64,000 bases of DNA from Sandaracinus sp. (GCA_002699025.1 PABA01000050.1:1-64000), one strand, 5' to 3'. Counted from the first letter of the stretch, positions 43,797 through 55,018 are shown. Translations and numbers: made by a program. The notes: generated by a model from the sequence alone, not told the origin.

Positions 43797-45719
43797 TCAG
43801 CGAACCAGGCGACCGCCCCGGTAGCGGTAGGTGCGCGGCCGATCGCTCCAGGGGAGCAGCAGCGGCTCCACCCCGTCGCTTCCGTCGCTCGCCGCCCAGG
43901 GCCAGCTCTCGGCGTCCCAGCCGCGCGCCCGCCCGGGCCGCACGACGAGGCGACCGCCGCGCGTCTGGACCTCGTTCGTGACGCGCTGCCGGTCCTGCTC
44001 GCGCCCCACCTCGACGGCGAGCAGGCGCGGGAAGCCGCCGTCACGCGTGAACTGATGGACGAGCAGGAGCGTGCGGGTGATCTCGCCGAGGCGCTGCTTC
44101 GCGAAGAGCAGCACCTCCTGGCGACCGTCCCCGGTGAGGTCGGCGGTGCGGACGTCGACGAGATCCTCCGGGGACGCGACGCTCACGCCGTAGTGGAAGT
44201 AGCCCTCGCCGCCGCGGAACGCGGGGCCGACGACGACCAGGGCGTCCCCGTAGACGACCAGGCGCTCCGGGGCCGGGCTCTCGGCGAGGTTCACGTCGCG
44301 CTGGAAGCGGGGGCGGGCGCTGCGCGGGATGCCGCGCGCCTCCCGCACGGCGGCGAGCAGGGCGTCGACGTCGGGGCGGCCTGCGGCACGGCTCGCGCGC
44401 CGGGACCCGCGGGACTCGCGCTGCACCTCGCGCCGCTCGGCCTCCGGGTCCCAGGGGTTCGGGTTCGCCCGCTCCCGCACGGTCTCGAAGCGCCGGCCGT
44501 CCCAGCGGTAGGTGCGCGCGAGGACCGGCCCCCAGGGGAGCAGGATGCCCTCCGCGTCGCTCGCGGGCGCCTCGCGGAAGCTCTCGGGGCTCAGCCCCTG
44601 GGCCCGCCCGGCCCGCACCTCGATGCGGGGGGCGCCGCGGCCCGCGCGCTGGACGCGCAGGCGGGCCTCCACGTGCCCCGCCGAGGTCTCCTTGCGGAGC
44701 TCGATGGCGAAGAAGGGATCGACCCGCTCACCGGGGAAACGGTAGAGCTGCCAGAGGTCGCGGCTGTTGCCGGCGTCGTCACGCTGGCGGAGGCGCAGCA
44801 TGAGCTCGGCCTTGCCGTCGCCGGTCAGGTCCATCAGCCGCGCGGCCAGCACGTCCGACTCGCCGCGCACGGGGAGCGCCGTGAAGTCGTAGCCCTCGCC
44901 GCCGCGGTAGCCGGCCCCGAGGACGAGCAGGAAGCGGCCCACCTGGAGGACGCGCTCGGGACGCCCGTCGCCGCTGACGTCTCCGCGCAGGTCGTGCTTG
45001 GGGCGCCGGCCGGGCATGCCCTGGCGCTGGAGGAACTCGGCGATCACGTCGTGCTCGCCGCCCGCCGGGATGGCCCGCGGGAGGCGGTCGAGGTGAGCCC
45101 AGTCGACGGGAGCGGTCGCGGGGGCGTTCTCCACCTCCGGGCGCGCCTCCATGTCCACGTCCTGGAGGCGCACGGCGATGCGCCCGTCCTCGCGCCAGCG
45201 AGCGGCGGACGGGACGGCGGCCCAGGGCACGAAGGCCTCGAGCTCGTAGCCCTCGTCACTCCGGGCCTCGACCACGCGCGCGCCGCGGATGGGTCGGAGC
45301 CGTCCGCGGGCGCCGCCGCTGGCCGCGCTGCCCGCCGAGCGCCCCTCGACGCCGGCGAAGAGCCAGATCTCGCGGCCCTGCCAGCGGCCGCGGGAGGCGG
45401 GCACGGCGAGCGTGAGGACGAGCGCGTCCTCCTGGCGGCCGGGCCGGCGGGTGCGGATGAGCCGCTCGTCGCGGACCGTGGCCGCGACGTAGAGGCCGCG
45501 GGCGTCGTAGCCGAGGGAGAAGCGCGCCGAGCCGTCGTCGCCGCGGCCGAGGGAGACGCGCCGGATGCGCCGCCACTCGCGGAGCATGCCGTCGACGCGG
45601 ACGTCGCCCTCGGACACCTGCTGGATGCGGACACCGACCTGGGCGTGCGCCGGGGGCGGCGCGGCCGCGCTCAGGGCGAGGGAGAGGCTGAGGAGCAGCA
45701 GGCGCGCGGGGTGACCCAT
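43797..45719 (-). CDS. Exported protein with CBM9-like domain and FG-GAP-like repeats
   Basis: A 640-aa protein with a signal peptide ending at AHAQV (about residue 27). Residues about 30-220 resemble a family 9 carbohydrate-binding/DOMON-type beta sandwich (VDGMLREWRRI, GYDARGLYVAATVRDE, YELEAFVPWAAV). Three calcium-loop-type units of FG-GAP/VCBS character follow: GDVSGDGRPERVLQVG, MDLTGDGKAELMLRL and ADLTGDGRQEVLLF. This suggests a secreted sugar- or ligand-binding protein; no catalytic motif is seen. It is divergent from the lipoprotein at 46197 across a region filled by an 18-bp repeat array. Confidence 0.7.
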   Translation of the reverse strand: MGHPARLLLLSLSLALSAAAPPPAHAQVGVRIQQVSEGDVRVDGMLREWRRIRRVSLGRGDDGSARFSLGYDARGLYVAATVRDERLIRTRRPGRQEDALVLTLAVPASRGRWQGREIWLFAGVEGRSAGSAASGGARGRLRPIRGARVVEARSDEGYELEAFVPWAAVPSAARWREDGRIAVRLQDVDMEARPEVENAPATAPVDWAHLDRLPRAIPAGGEHDVIAEFLQRQGMPGRRPKHDLRGDVSGDGRPERVLQVGRFLLVLGAGYRGGEGYDFTALPVRGESDVLAARLMDLTGDGKAELMLRLRQRDDAGNSRDLWQLYRFPGERVDPFFAIELRKETSAGHVEARLRVQRAGRGAPRIEVRAGRAQGLSPESFREAPASDAEGILLPWGPVLARTYRWDGRRFETVRERANPNPWDPEAERREVQRESRGSRRASRAAGRPDVDALLAAVREARGIPRSARPRFQRDVNLAESPAPERLVVYGDALVVVGPAFRGGEGYFHYGVSVASPEDLVDVRTADLTGDGRQEVLLFAKQRLGEITRTLLLVHQFTRDGGFPRLLAVEVGREQDRQRVTNEVQTRGGRLVVRPGRARGWDAESWPWAASDGSDGVEPLLLPWSDRPRTYRYRGGRLVR

Positions 45720-45878
45720 CGGGCGAGGGAGGCTACCACGGGCGCCCCGCCTGCGAGCGCCGAGGCGAGCCGGGCTGGGCGACGGGGCCGCGGAGACGCG
45801 CGGGCGGCGCGGGGCGGGCGAATCGGGGCGGGCATCGGGCACGGGCTGGCTCCGACGCCCTGGGCGCGCCGAGGTTTC

Positions 45879-46146
45879 ACTGCGGCCCGAGAAAACACGG
45901 CGGCCCGAGACGACACTGCGGCCCGAGACGACACCGCGGCCCGAGACGACACCGCGGCCGACACGACACCGCGAGCCGAGAAGACACCGCGGACCGACAT
46001 GACACCGCGGCCCGAGACGACACCGCGGCCGACACGACACCGCGGCCCGAGAAGATGCCGCGGGCCGAGAAGATGCCGCGGCCCGAGACGACGCCGCGGC
46101 CCGAGACGACGCCGCGAGCCGAAGAGGACGCCGCGGGCCGAGAAAG
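45879..46146. repeat. About fifteen 18-bp tandem units in a divergent promoter region
   Basis: Units of the type ACCGCGGCCCGAGACGAC, mostly 18 bp with occasional 17 or 19 bp, run from 45879 to 46146. They occupy the gap between divergent genes starting at 45719 and 46197, ending about 50 bp before the latter. CCGCGG recurs in most units. With no spacers this is not a CRISPR. No gene is supported in 45720-46196. Confidence 0.85.
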
Positions 46147-46196
46147 CGCGGGCGGGCGAGCCGGAAGCGACGCGGGCTTGCTACCGTGCGTTCGCG

Positions 46197-48257
46197 ATGC
46201 GTGCCGCCCACCGAGCCTCCTCCGCCGCCCCGGTGCTCGCATGGCCGGTGCTCGCGTGGCTCGTCCTCGGCTGCGGACACGCGGCGCCGCCGGTCGACCC
46301 GGAGGCGCTCCGGCCGCCCGATCGGCTCACGGCGCTCGCCCGACGCCTCCCCCCGGGCGCGGACCGCTGCGTGCTCGCGCGGGTCGGGACGGTCGCCGAG
46401 CGCCACCGCGAGCTCGTCGGCCGCCTCGGCGCCGCGGGCCCGCTGGCCTGGGCGTCCGGCGCGCCGCTCTCCGCCTACGCCGAGGGCGTGCAGCGCACCA
46501 CCGACGGCCGGGAGGCCAGCCAGATCGCCCTGCGCGTGGCGGACGTCGAGGCCACGCGCCGCTGGCTGCAGCAGCGCGCACCGCTCCGCGTCGAGTGGGG
46601 CGAGGCCCGGAGCTGCCGGGACGGGGACACGCGCGAGTGCTGGCGTTGGCGCGCCTGGGCCGCCGACACGCACACGGTGATGCTCCGCCGGGGCCCCTGG
46701 ATGAGCGAGCTCGAGGGCGTGGAGCGGCGCTGCGCTCAGCTCGCCCGGCGGCACCGCGACGCGCTCGAGCTGACGGCGCGCCGGAGCGGAGGCGCCTTCG
46801 TGGCCGACGCCCTGCCCCGCCCCGAGGTCACGGCGGAGGCGCTCCTGCTCCCCTCGGCGGCGGGCCTGCGCTGGGAGGAGCGCATCGAGCTCCCGGAGAC
46901 CTTCTCGCCGCGCGAGGCGGAGCTCTTCCTCGACGTGGCGAGCCTCGCCGGGGACGAGACCCTGGCCGCCGCCAGCGACCGGCGTCAGCGCATCCGCGGG
47001 GACGTGCTCGAGACCGAGGCGCGCTTCCACTGGGACGACCTCGCGCTCGCCGCCGAGGACGAGGCGCGGGTGCGGCGGGCGCTGGCGGAGGCGGCGCGCG
47101 ATCGGCTCCCCCTGCCCGTCGAGCAGGTGAGCGTGAGCAACCTCGAGGTGGTGCTCGCGCAGCTCGCCCTCCGGCGCGAGCAGCTCGCGGCGGCGAGCTC
47201 GGAGGAGGCGCGCATCCGGGCGGCGCGGGGCCTCGTGGCGCTCCTCCGGCGGGCCCGGCGCGTTCACCCGGGCAACGAGACGCTCGCGCGCGCGCACTTC
47301 GACGTGCTCCTCGATCCGCTCGGCGAGGCGGCGGACGCGGCCGAGGTCGCGACGGCGATGCTCGGCGCGGAGCCCGTCGAGCCGGCGAGCTGGGCGCGAC
47401 GGCGGCGCGAGGCGCTCGCCCACGTGGGGCCCGAGGCGCTCGCGGAGGCGCTCGTGCGCGACGAGGTGGTCCCGGCGGCGCGAGCGGAGGCGGCCGCGGC
47501 CACGCTGGTGGCGCTCCGCGGGAGCTACGAGAGCGCCGAGGGGGCGGTGGTCGTGGCCGAGGCGCCGCCCGCCGAGGCGCGGCGGCTCCGGCGCGCGCGG
47601 GGCTCGCTCCCCCTGGCGACGCTCCTCGAGACGCTGGTGGCGCTCCTCGACCAGGGCGCGGCGCGCAACGTCCACGCCGTGCTCCGGACGGACGCGGCGC
47701 TCGAGCCGGGCGTGCGCGACACGAGCGCCGGGCGCGTGCTCGGCTGGCGCGAGGGGGACGCGAGCGTGCGCGTGGCGGCGAGCTGGACCGGGGCCACGGA
47801 CTTCCTGCGCGGCACGCAGCGGGCGCTCTTCCGCGGGCTCGACGGGGGAGAGGTGGATCTGCTCGTCGCGCTCTCGCCCATGGACGGCGCCGCGACGGAG
47901 CCGGACGGCGTGCTCCGCCTGCGCGGGCGCGTCGAGGGGGAGCGCCTCTCGCTGACGCAGGCCTCGAGCCGCGCCTTCCGCTGGGACGCCGTGGGCACCT
48001 ACGTCGGGGCGCCCTTCGGGGAGCTCGAGGTGCGCCTCTTCCCGCCGCCCGATCTCGAGGCGGGCTTCGAGAGCGGGGAGGACGCGCGGCGCGCGCGGCG
48101 ACGGGCCGGGGAGGAGCCCGTGCTGAGCTGCCGGGCCCCCGAAGAGCGCGAGGAGGGCGTGACGCTCCGCTGCCGCACCTCGCCCCAGCTCGACGCGAGC
48201 CGGCGGGCCTGGGTGCGCGTGGTCGCGCCTTGGATCGCGCGGAGCGGTCGTCTATGA
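46197..48257 (+). CDS. Large predicted lipoprotein of unknown function
   Basis: A 686-aa protein with lipobox LVLGC (about Cys26). The sequence after the lipobox (PPDRLTALARRLPPGADRCVLARV) and later mixed alpha/beta parts loosely resemble DUF3352-type exported proteins, but I cannot name a family. Long amphipathic helices rich in Arg, Ala and Glu fill residues 280-470. The C-terminal 200 residues are beta-rich with two cysteines. dapD begins 7 bp after the stop, so both are probably on one transcript. ATG 46197 follows the 18-bp repeat array. Confidence 0.7.
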   Translation: MRAAHRASSAAPVLAWPVLAWLVLGCGHAAPPVDPEALRPPDRLTALARRLPPGADRCVLARVGTVAERHRELVGRLGAAGPLAWASGAPLSAYAEGVQRTTDGREASQIALRVADVEATRRWLQQRAPLRVEWGEARSCRDGDTRECWRWRAWAADTHTVMLRRGPWMSELEGVERRCAQLARRHRDALELTARRSGGAFVADALPRPEVTAEALLLPSAAGLRWEERIELPETFSPREAELFLDVASLAGDETLAAASDRRQRIRGDVLETEARFHWDDLALAAEDEARVRRALAEAARDRLPLPVEQVSVSNLEVVLAQLALRREQLAAASSEEARIRAARGLVALLRRARRVHPGNETLARAHFDVLLDPLGEAADAAEVATAMLGAEPVEPASWARRRREALAHVGPEALAEALVRDEVVPAARAEAAAATLVALRGSYESAEGAVVVAEAPPAEARRLRRARGSLPLATLLETLVALLDQGAARNVHAVLRTDAALEPGVRDTSAGRVLGWREGDASVRVAASWTGATDFLRGTQRALFRGLDGGEVDLLVALSPMDGAATEPDGVLRLRGRVEGERLSLTQASSRAFRWDAVGTYVGAPFGELEVRLFPPPDLEAGFESGEDARRARRRAGEEPVLSCRAPEEREEGVTLRCRTSPQLDASRRAWVRVVAPWIARSGRL

Positions 48258-48264
48258 ACGGCGC

Positions 48265-49089
48265 ATGAGCGACCTCCAGAGCCTGATCACCGCCGCCTTC
48301 GAAGACCGCGAGAAGCTGAAGGACGCCGCCCATCGCGAGGCCGTCGAGGCGGTCATCGCCCAGCTGGACGAGGGCACCCTTCGCGTGGCCGAGCCGCCCG
48401 CCGAGGACGGGGGCGAGTGGGTCGTGCACGGCTGGGTGAAGCAGGCGATCCTGCTCTACTTCGGGATCCGCGGCATGGAGACGCTCGAGGCCGGGCCCTT
48501 CGAGTGGCACGACAAGATCCCCCTCAAGCGCGACCTCGCGAAGCAGGGCGTACGCGTGGTGCCGCCAGGGACGGCGCGCTTCGGGAGCCACCTCGAGCCC
48601 GGGGCGATCCTGATGCCGGGCTACGTGAACATCGGCGCGCGCGTGGGCAGCGGGACCATGGTCGACACCTGGGCGACGGTCGGGAGCTGCGCGCAGATCG
48701 GCAAGAACGTGCACCTCAGCGGGGGCGTGGGCATCGGCGGGGTGCTCGAGCCGCCGACGGCGACGCCGGTGATCGTCGAGGACGGCGCGTTCGTCGGGTC
48801 GCGGGCCATCGTCGTGGAGGGCGTGCGCGTGGGGCGCGAGGCCGTGCTCGGGGCGAACGTGGTGCTGACGAAGTCGACGGTGATCGTGGACGTGAGCGGG
48901 AGCGAGCCGAAGGAGCTGCGGGGCTACGTGCCGCCGCGCTCGGTGGTCATCCCGGGGACGCGCCCGAAGCGCTTCCCGGCGGGGGAGTACCAGGTGCCCT
49001 GCGCGCTCATCATCGGGCAGCGCAAGGAGAGCACGGACCGGAAGACCTCGCTGAACGAGGCGCTCCGGGACTTCGGCGTCAGCGTCTGA
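48265..49089 (+). CDS. dapD: Tetrahydrodipicolinate N-succinyltransferase DapD
   Basis: A 274-aa enzyme that transfers succinyl from succinyl-CoA to tetrahydrodipicolinate in the succinylase route to diaminopimelate and lysine. The helical N-terminal domain is followed by a left-handed beta-helix of hexapeptide repeats (PGYVNIGARVGSGTMVDTWA, GKNVHLSGGVGIGGVLEP). The hallmark end NEALRDFGVSV is present, and length and motifs match the family throughout. The gene follows an unrelated lipoprotein gene by 7 bp. Confidence 0.97.
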   Translation: MSDLQSLITAAFEDREKLKDAAHREAVEAVIAQLDEGTLRVAEPPAEDGGEWVVHGWVKQAILLYFGIRGMETLEAGPFEWHDKIPLKRDLAKQGVRVVPPGTARFGSHLEPGAILMPGYVNIGARVGSGTMVDTWATVGSCAQIGKNVHLSGGVGIGGVLEPPTATPVIVEDGAFVGSRAIVVEGVRVGREAVLGANVVLTKSTVIVDVSGSEPKELRGYVPPRSVVIPGTRPKRFPAGEYQVPCALIIGQRKESTDRKTSLNEALRDFGVSV

Positions 49090-49141
49090 GGGCGGCGGGC
49101 CGGCGCCCGCGCGTCGGGGGAGCTGGACCGGCAGCTGGCAG

Positions 49142-49206
49142 ACGGAGCTCGCAGGCGCAGCTCGCAGACGCAGCTCGCAAACGCAGCTCGCAGACGCAGC
49201 TCGCAG
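49142..49206. repeat. Five 13-bp tandem units downstream of dapD
   Basis: Five units of ACGCAGCTCGCAG with single-base changes, flanked on both sides by AGCTGGACCG. They lie in the 335-bp gap between dapD and rlmN. The period is not a multiple of three, so the array is not a coding repeat. Nothing else is recognised in the gap. Confidence 0.85.
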
Positions 49207-49424
49207 GCGTGGCGCAGAGCTGGACCGGGCGGAGCGTCCACGCGCTGGGTCGGCGGTCTCCGGGCACCGGCTCGGCGTCTTGCGCGCCCTGGCCCGGCGG
49301 CCTCGGCGCGCTCCTGCCCCATCGGCGTCGGGGGTCGACTTCGTCGGCGACCTCCCGGGGGAACGCGCGCGCCGCCATGCCCCGCGCTCGACGGCTCGCG
49401 GGCGGCGTGTCACTTCTGTGGGCC

Positions 49425-50603
<1,179 letters not shown>

Positions 50604-50670
50604 CGGCTCGCGGCCTCGAAGGAGCGGCTCGCGGTGGCCGACCAGACGTCGCCGCGGTCGAACGCCGCCG

Positions 50671-50760
50671 GGTCCAACGTCGCCGCGCCGAGCGTGACCG
50701 GGTCCAACGTCGCCGCGCCGAGCGTGACCGGGTCGAACGTCGCCGCGCCGAGCGTCGCCG
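50671..50760. repeat. Three exact-length 30-bp tandem units
   Basis: Units of 30 bp beginning GGTCCAACGTCGCCGCGCCG at 50671, 50701 and 50731 differ at only a few positions, with partial copies on both sides (50655-50670 and 50761-50820). They lie between rlmN and the vWA lipoprotein gene. The frame across them is open in more than one phase but shows no coding character. Confidence 0.9.
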
Positions 50761-50853
50761 GGTCGAACCGCCGAATGTCACCCGGTCGAACGTCACCGGG
50801 TCGAGCGGTGCCGCGTCGAGCGCCGCCGGCGCGCGGCCGCTACGCTGGGGCCC

Positions 50854-51627
50854 ATGCGCCTCCTCCCCGCGGCCCTGCTCGGCCTGCTCGCCTGCGGGAG
50901 CGAGCCCGTGCCCGCCGCGGGCAGCCTGGACGGGTCCGTGGAGTCGCACTTCGACCCGCCGAGCGGGCGCACGAGCTCGCCGACCTCACCCCGCAGCGTG
51001 GGCGGCGAGGGCGAGTGCGCCCGCGTGCTCGTGATCTTCGACCGCTCCGGCAGCATGGGCCTCGAGTGGGAAGGGGCCACGCTCTCCGGCCCCCGCTGGC
51101 GGCTCGCGGCGGACGCGGTCGAGGCCGTCCTCGGACCGGTCGCCGAGCGCGTCGAGGCCGGCGCCCTCCTCTTCCCCTCGGGCCCGCGCACAGACCCGCG
51201 GGCCTGCGCGCCCGTCGACCCGCTCGACGCGCAGATTCCCTGGCGCGACGGCACGGCCTTCCTCGACGCCTGGCGCGCGACCTTCGCCGGCGCGAGCGTC
51301 GGCGGCACCACCCCGCTGGACGCCGCCTTCGCCCGCGCCGATGAGGCGCTCGCGGCCGGCGGCGACACGCCGACGCTGGTCCTCGTGCTCACGGACGGAG
51401 AGCCGACCTGCGCCGAGGTGCCCGGGGCCGCGAGCCGGGCGCGGGACTGGGCCGCCGCCGGCGTCGAGACCTGGGTCGTGGGGCTCCCGGGCGCCCGGGG
51501 CGGGCTCCTCCTCGAGGACATCGCGGCGGCCGGCGGCACCTCGCTCCTGCTGATCGACACGCCGGAGGCGCTCACCGAGCGGCTCGCCGAGATCGTGGAC
51601 GAGACGGTCCAGGGCGCCTGTCGCTGA
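50854..51627 (+). CDS. vWA-domain lipoprotein
   Basis: A 257-aa predicted lipoprotein (lipobox LLAC, Cys14). A short disordered linker precedes a von Willebrand A domain (about residues 57-250). Its metal-binding MIDAS motif FDRSGSM is intact, with the further MIDAS threonine and aspartate in GGTTPLDAAF and VLTDGEPTC. Such domains bind protein ligands through a metal ion; partners are unknown. It stands alone after the 30-bp array and is convergent with the STAS-like gene. Confidence 0.85.
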   Translation: MRLLPAALLGLLACGSEPVPAAGSLDGSVESHFDPPSGRTSSPTSPRSVGGEGECARVLVIFDRSGSMGLEWEGATLSGPRWRLAADAVEAVLGPVAERVEAGALLFPSGPRTDPRACAPVDPLDAQIPWRDGTAFLDAWRATFAGASVGGTTPLDAAFARADEALAAGGDTPTLVLVLTDGEPTCAEVPGAASRARDWAAAGVETWVVGLPGARGGLLLEDIAAAGGTSLLLIDTPEALTERLAEIVDETVQGACR

Positions 51628-51674
51628 GACCGGGGCGGGCGCGCGGCCGCCCGGGCGCCGGACGCGGAGTCGAC

Positions 51675-52025
51675 TCAGCCGCCCGAGACCCAGGCCTGCG
51701 CGTCCTCGATCCCATCGAAGGGGCGCATGGTCTGCCCGCTCGCCAGCGACATGGTCCGGATGACCATGTGCCAGAGCAGCTTGTCGGTGATGATGGCCAC
51801 GCGCTCGAGGTGCTGCCGGTGCGAGCGGTTCCAGGTGACGAACGCGGAGCGCGCCTCCGAGTCGTAGGAGGTCATCTCGCGGCAGTCGACGATCAAGCCG
51901 CTCACCGAAGGCTCGCGGATGCGCCGGCCCGCCGGCTCGAGCTCCCGATCGAGCTGGGCGACGTCCAGATGGCCCTCGAAGCGGACGAGGGCGAAGGGGA
52001 CCTGGCGGGCGGCGACGCTGGACAC
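51675..52025 (-). CDS. SpoIIAA/STAS-like protein
   Basis: A 116-aa single-domain protein. The order of strands and helices (FALVRFEGHLDVAQLDREL, GLIVDCREMTSYDSEARSAF, RVAIITDKLLWHMVIRTMSL) fits the SpoIIAA-like/STAS fold used in regulatory switching or lipid binding. The classical anti-sigma-antagonist serine motif is not clear. The start is a GTG at 52025. It lies between the vWA gene and ndk with no obvious partner. Confidence 0.65.
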   Translation of the reverse strand: MSSVAARQVPFALVRFEGHLDVAQLDRELEPAGRRIREPSVSGLIVDCREMTSYDSEARSAFVTWNRSHRQHLERVAIITDKLLWHMVIRTMSLASGQTMRPFDGIEDAQAWVSGG

Positions 52026-52122
52026 TGGTCGAGAGTATCACCCATTTGGGTCGTCGCCATTCGAGGAGGGATCGTCTCGGGCTCCGACCTCGCCCGCCCC
52101 CGGAGCTCGGGTCTCGAAACGA

Positions 52123-52159
52123 CGACGCCCCCACAGGCCCAGGGCCAGCGGGGGCGTCG
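52123..52159 (-). terminator. Hairpin terminator downstream of ndk
   Basis: CGACGCCCCC (52123-52132) pairs perfectly with GGGGGCGTCG (52150-52159) around a 17-nt loop that contains a second small palindrome GGCCCAGGGCC. It begins 19 bp after the ndk stop. On the minus strand the arm is followed by TCGTTTCG, a weak U tract. Confidence 0.5.
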
Positions 52160-52177
52160 GGGAGCCGGGGACGGGGC

Positions 52178-52597
52178 TCAGAGGACGGCGGTCGTCGGGA
52201 AGAAGAAGGCGATCTCCTTCGCGGCGTTCTCGAGCGAGTCCGAGCCGTGCACCGAGTTCTCGCCGATGTCCTTCGCGAAGGCCTTCCGGATGGTGCCCTC
52301 GTCGGCCTCGGCCGGGTTCGTCGCGCCCATGACCTCGCGGTACTTGGCGACCGCGTTCTCGCCCTCGAGGACGCTGACGACGACGGGGCTGCGGGTCATG
52401 AACTGGACCAGCTCACCGAAGAAGGGGCGCTCGGCGTGGACCGCGTAGAAGCCCTCGGCCTCGGCCTTCGAGAGGTGGGTCATCTTCATGGCGACGATCT
52501 TCAGGCCCGCCTTCTCGATCATGGCGAGGATGTCGCCGATGTGGTTCCCCTCGGTGGCGTCGGGCTTGATGATGCTCAGCGTGCGTTCGGTGGCCAT
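52178..52597 (-). CDS. ndk: Nucleoside diphosphate kinase
   Basis: A 139-aa enzyme that transfers the gamma phosphate from ATP to nucleoside diphosphates through a phosphohistidine. The start [11 protein letters not shown] and the active-site segment [11 protein letters not shown] with His117 are intact, as are [10 protein letters not shown] and [15 protein letters not shown]. Length is normal. A ribosome-binding site (AGGAAGG) supports ATG 52597. Confidence 0.97.
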   Translation of the reverse strand: MATERTLSIIKPDATEGNHIGDILAMIEKAGLKIVAMKMTHLSKAEAEGFYAVHAERPFFGELVQFMTRSPVVVSVLEGENAVAKYREVMGATNPAEADEGTIRKAFAKDIGENSVHGSDSLENAAKEIAFFFPTTAVL

Positions 52598-52745
52598 GTC
52601 ACTGCCTTCCTGATGATTCGAAGCGGTCGCCCGCGCGCCGCGCGTCGCGGCCGAGAGCAGGGGCACCCCCAGCCGGGGGCGCGTCGTCGGCAGCCGTGTA
52701 TACTCCGGCGCCCCCGAGCGCAAGTGCTCGACGGGGGCCGTGCGA

Positions 52746-55004
52746 ATGGTCCTGCTCGCGCCCCTCCTCCTCACCCTCGCTGCCCTCTGGGCGGCCTGCG
52801 CCGTCGCGGCGCGGACGGGCGGCCATGAAGGCCCCCGCGGGGTCGCCGAGCGGGGCGTCCTCTTCTTCGCCCTCCTGGTCGCGCCCCCCTGGGCGCTCGG
52901 CTGGCTCGGCGCCTTCACCCCCGTCGCCCTGGCCCTCGGCAGCGCGGCGACGTCGGCGCTGACGGCCCTCGCCGCGACCGGCGGCCAGCCCGCGCGACTC
53001 CGGGCCGCGGCCCGGGACGCCGGCGCGCTCCTCGCAGCCCCCTTCCGGGGCCCGGTCGAGCTCGCGCGGCGCGGCGCCTGGCTCGGCGCGGCGGCCTGGG
53101 CTCTGACCCTGCTCGTGGCCGGCTGGGTGGCGCTGCTGACGTGGCTCGCCCCGAGCACCTCCTGGGACGGCATGTGGTACCACGACACCATGGTCGGCTT
53201 CGCGGTGCAGCACCGCGGCTTCGCCTGGGTCGACCTGCCGCAGGACGGCATGCAGGTGGTCAACGGCTACCCGCGGCTCGTCGAGTCCCTCGCGGCCTTC
53301 TTCGTGGTGCTCGGGGACGACCGCTGGATCGAGCTGCCGGCGCTCCTCTTCTGGCCCCTCCTCGGCGCCGCCCTCGCCGACCTCGCCGGCAACTTCACGG
53401 ACTGGCGCGAGGGGCGCGTCCTCTTCGCGGTGCTGATGCTCACCATGCCGGGCGTCGCCCTCGAGCTGCGCAGCACCTACGTCGACATCCCCATCGCCTT
53501 CCTGCTCGTCGTGGCGCTCGCCTCGCTCACGCGCCCCCGGCTGGGGCTGCGGGACCTCTGGATCGCCGCGCTCGCGACGGGGCTCCTGGCCGGCGCGAAG
53601 AGCACGGCGGCGGTGATCGTGCCGCTCCTCTTCGCGCTCGCGCTGGTGCGCCTTCGCCCGCTGACCCGGGAGGAGGGCCGCCGGGTGCTCGGGCCCCTTC
53701 TGGCCGGCGGCGTCCTCGTCGCGGCCTTCGCGGCGCCGCTCTACCTCCGCAACGCGCTCCGCACGGGGAACCCCTTCTGGCCGCTCACGCTCGAGTCGTC
53801 GCTCCTCGGGCTCGAGTTCGAGGGGCCCATCGAGGTGGTCGTGGCCTGGCCGCCCGTCGACGTCTGGCTGCGCGAGATGTACGGCGCGCCGATGCAGGGC
53901 ATGTATCACCCGGACGTGCGGCCCCACGGCTACGGGCACGCCCTGCCCTTTCTCCTGCCGCCGCTGCTCCTCTTCGCGCTCCCGGCGGGGCTCCGCGCGC
54001 TCGCTCGGGGCAGCCGGCGGGCGCGCGCCGGGCTGGCGCTGGCCGCGGCGACGGCGGGGCTCGTCTTGGCGACGCGAGAGGTGATGTGGTGGGGCCGCTT
54101 CGGCGCCGTGCCGGTGGCGGCCGTGCTCGCGCTCCTCGTGGGCTGGATGGCAGCGCCGCGGCACCGGCCCTGGGCGCGGCGCCTGCTCGCGCTCGCCGTC
54201 GCGGTGCACGCGGCGACGCTCGTCTGGGCCGAGCCCGGCTGGGGCTACGGCGTCGAGGAGGCGCGGCGGCTCGCGACCATGAGCCCGGCGATGCGCTCGG
54301 CCTACCGGGTGGGCGAGCTCTTCCCCGAGCCCGCGACGCTGGCGCGGCTCGAGCGCGAGGTGGGGCGCGGCGACGTGGTGGCCTTCGCGGGGAACGTCGG
54401 CTTCCTCTCGCTCGCCTGGAACCACCGGATGGACAACCGCGTGGAGCGGGTGAGGGGGAGCGGCGCCGAGCTGCTCGAGGAGCTCGAGGCGATGGACGCG
54501 CGCTGGCTGGTGACGTCGACGCGGGACTGGCGCGGGCGGGGCGTGGAGCGGGACCCGCGCTGGGAGCGAGTGGGGCTGATGGCGGTGGGGATGGTGGGGT
54601 ATGCGCGGCGGAGCGAGGGGGAGGCGCGGGGTCGGGTGGAAGCGGGAGCGGGAGCAGGAGCGGAAGCCCGAGCCGAGCCCGAAGCGGGAGCAGGAGCCCA
54701 AGCCCGAGCGGGAGCTGGAGCTGGAGCCGGAGCCGAAGCGGAAGCCGAAGCCGAGGCGGGAACAGGAGCGGGAGCCGGAGCTGGAGCTGGAGCTGGAGCT
54801 GGAGCCGAAGCCGAGGCGGGAACAGGAGCCCAAGCCTCAGCCCAAGCGGAAGCCGAAGCCGAAGCCGAGGCGGGAGCTGGAGCCCCAGCCGAAGCGGAAG
54901 CGGGAGCCCAGGCGGAAGCCGAAGCCGAAGCCGAGGCGGGAGCTGGAGCTCCGGCGGAAGCTGGAGGACGCCGCGCCGGAGACGCCGAAGGGGATCGGCC
55001 CTGA
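52746..55004 (+). CDS. Polytopic membrane protein, GT-C glycosyltransferase-like, with a repetitive C-terminal tail
   Basis: A 752-aa protein with about twelve hydrophobic segments. After the second pair, [16 protein letters not shown] (about residues 135-150) lies where GT-C enzymes such as ArnT/PMT carry acidic catalytic residues in the first outer loop, so transfer of a lipid-linked sugar is likely; acceptor and donor are unknown. A soluble domain follows the last helix (about 500-620). The final 110-120 residues are almost pure Gly/Ala/Glu encoded by the AGC hexamer array, an apparent in-frame extension. A GTG at 52740 is an alternative start. Confidence 0.7.
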   Translation: MVLLAPLLLTLAALWAACAVAARTGGHEGPRGVAERGVLFFALLVAPPWALGWLGAFTPVALALGSAATSALTALAATGGQPARLRAAARDAGALLAAPFRGPVELARRGAWLGAAAWALTLLVAGWVALLTWLAPSTSWDGMWYHDTMVGFAVQHRGFAWVDLPQDGMQVVNGYPRLVESLAAFFVVLGDDRWIELPALLFWPLLGAALADLAGNFTDWREGRVLFAVLMLTMPGVALELRSTYVDIPIAFLLVVALASLTRPRLGLRDLWIAALATGLLAGAKSTAAVIVPLLFALALVRLRPLTREEGRRVLGPLLAGGVLVAAFAAPLYLRNALRTGNPFWPLTLESSLLGLEFEGPIEVVVAWPPVDVWLREMYGAPMQGMYHPDVRPHGYGHALPFLLPPLLLFALPAGLRALARGSRRARAGLALAAATAGLVLATREVMWWGRFGAVPVAAVLALLVGWMAAPRHRPWARRLLALAVAVHAATLVWAEPGWGYGVEEARRLATMSPAMRSAYRVGELFPEPATLARLEREVGRGDVVAFAGNVGFLSLAWNHRMDNRVERVRGSGAELLEELEAMDARWLVTSTRDWRGRGVERDPRWERVGLMAVGMVGYARRSEGEARGRVEAGAGAGAEARAEPEAGAGAQARAGAGAGAGAEAEAEAEAGTGAGAGAGAGAGAGAEAEAGTGAQASAQAEAEAEAEAGAGAPAEAEAGAQAEAEAEAEAGAGAPAEAGGRRAGDAEGDRP
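54640..54960. repeat. In-frame AGC hexamer array at the end of the membrane protein gene
   Basis: About 320 bp of units such as GGAGCC, GGAGCG, GAAGCC, GAAGCG and CGAGCC, with AGC every six bases on the coding strand, encoding Gly-Ala and Glu-Ala steps. It forms the last part of the gene at 52746-55004 without breaking its frame. It is the same family as the arrays near 11.1, 23.7 and 26.0 kb. Confidence 0.85.
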
Positions 55005-55018
55005 GCGCTGGACGCGTG

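Noticed and set aside
45879-46146. Possible CRISPR array
   Set aside because: The units are contiguous and imperfect with no unique spacers and no cas genes nearby; the same holds for the 13-, 15- and 30-bp arrays.
50634-51344. Plus-strand frame starting in the 30-bp array and running over the vWA gene
   Set aside because: It is in a different frame from the vWA protein, whose lipobox and MIDAS motif are clear.
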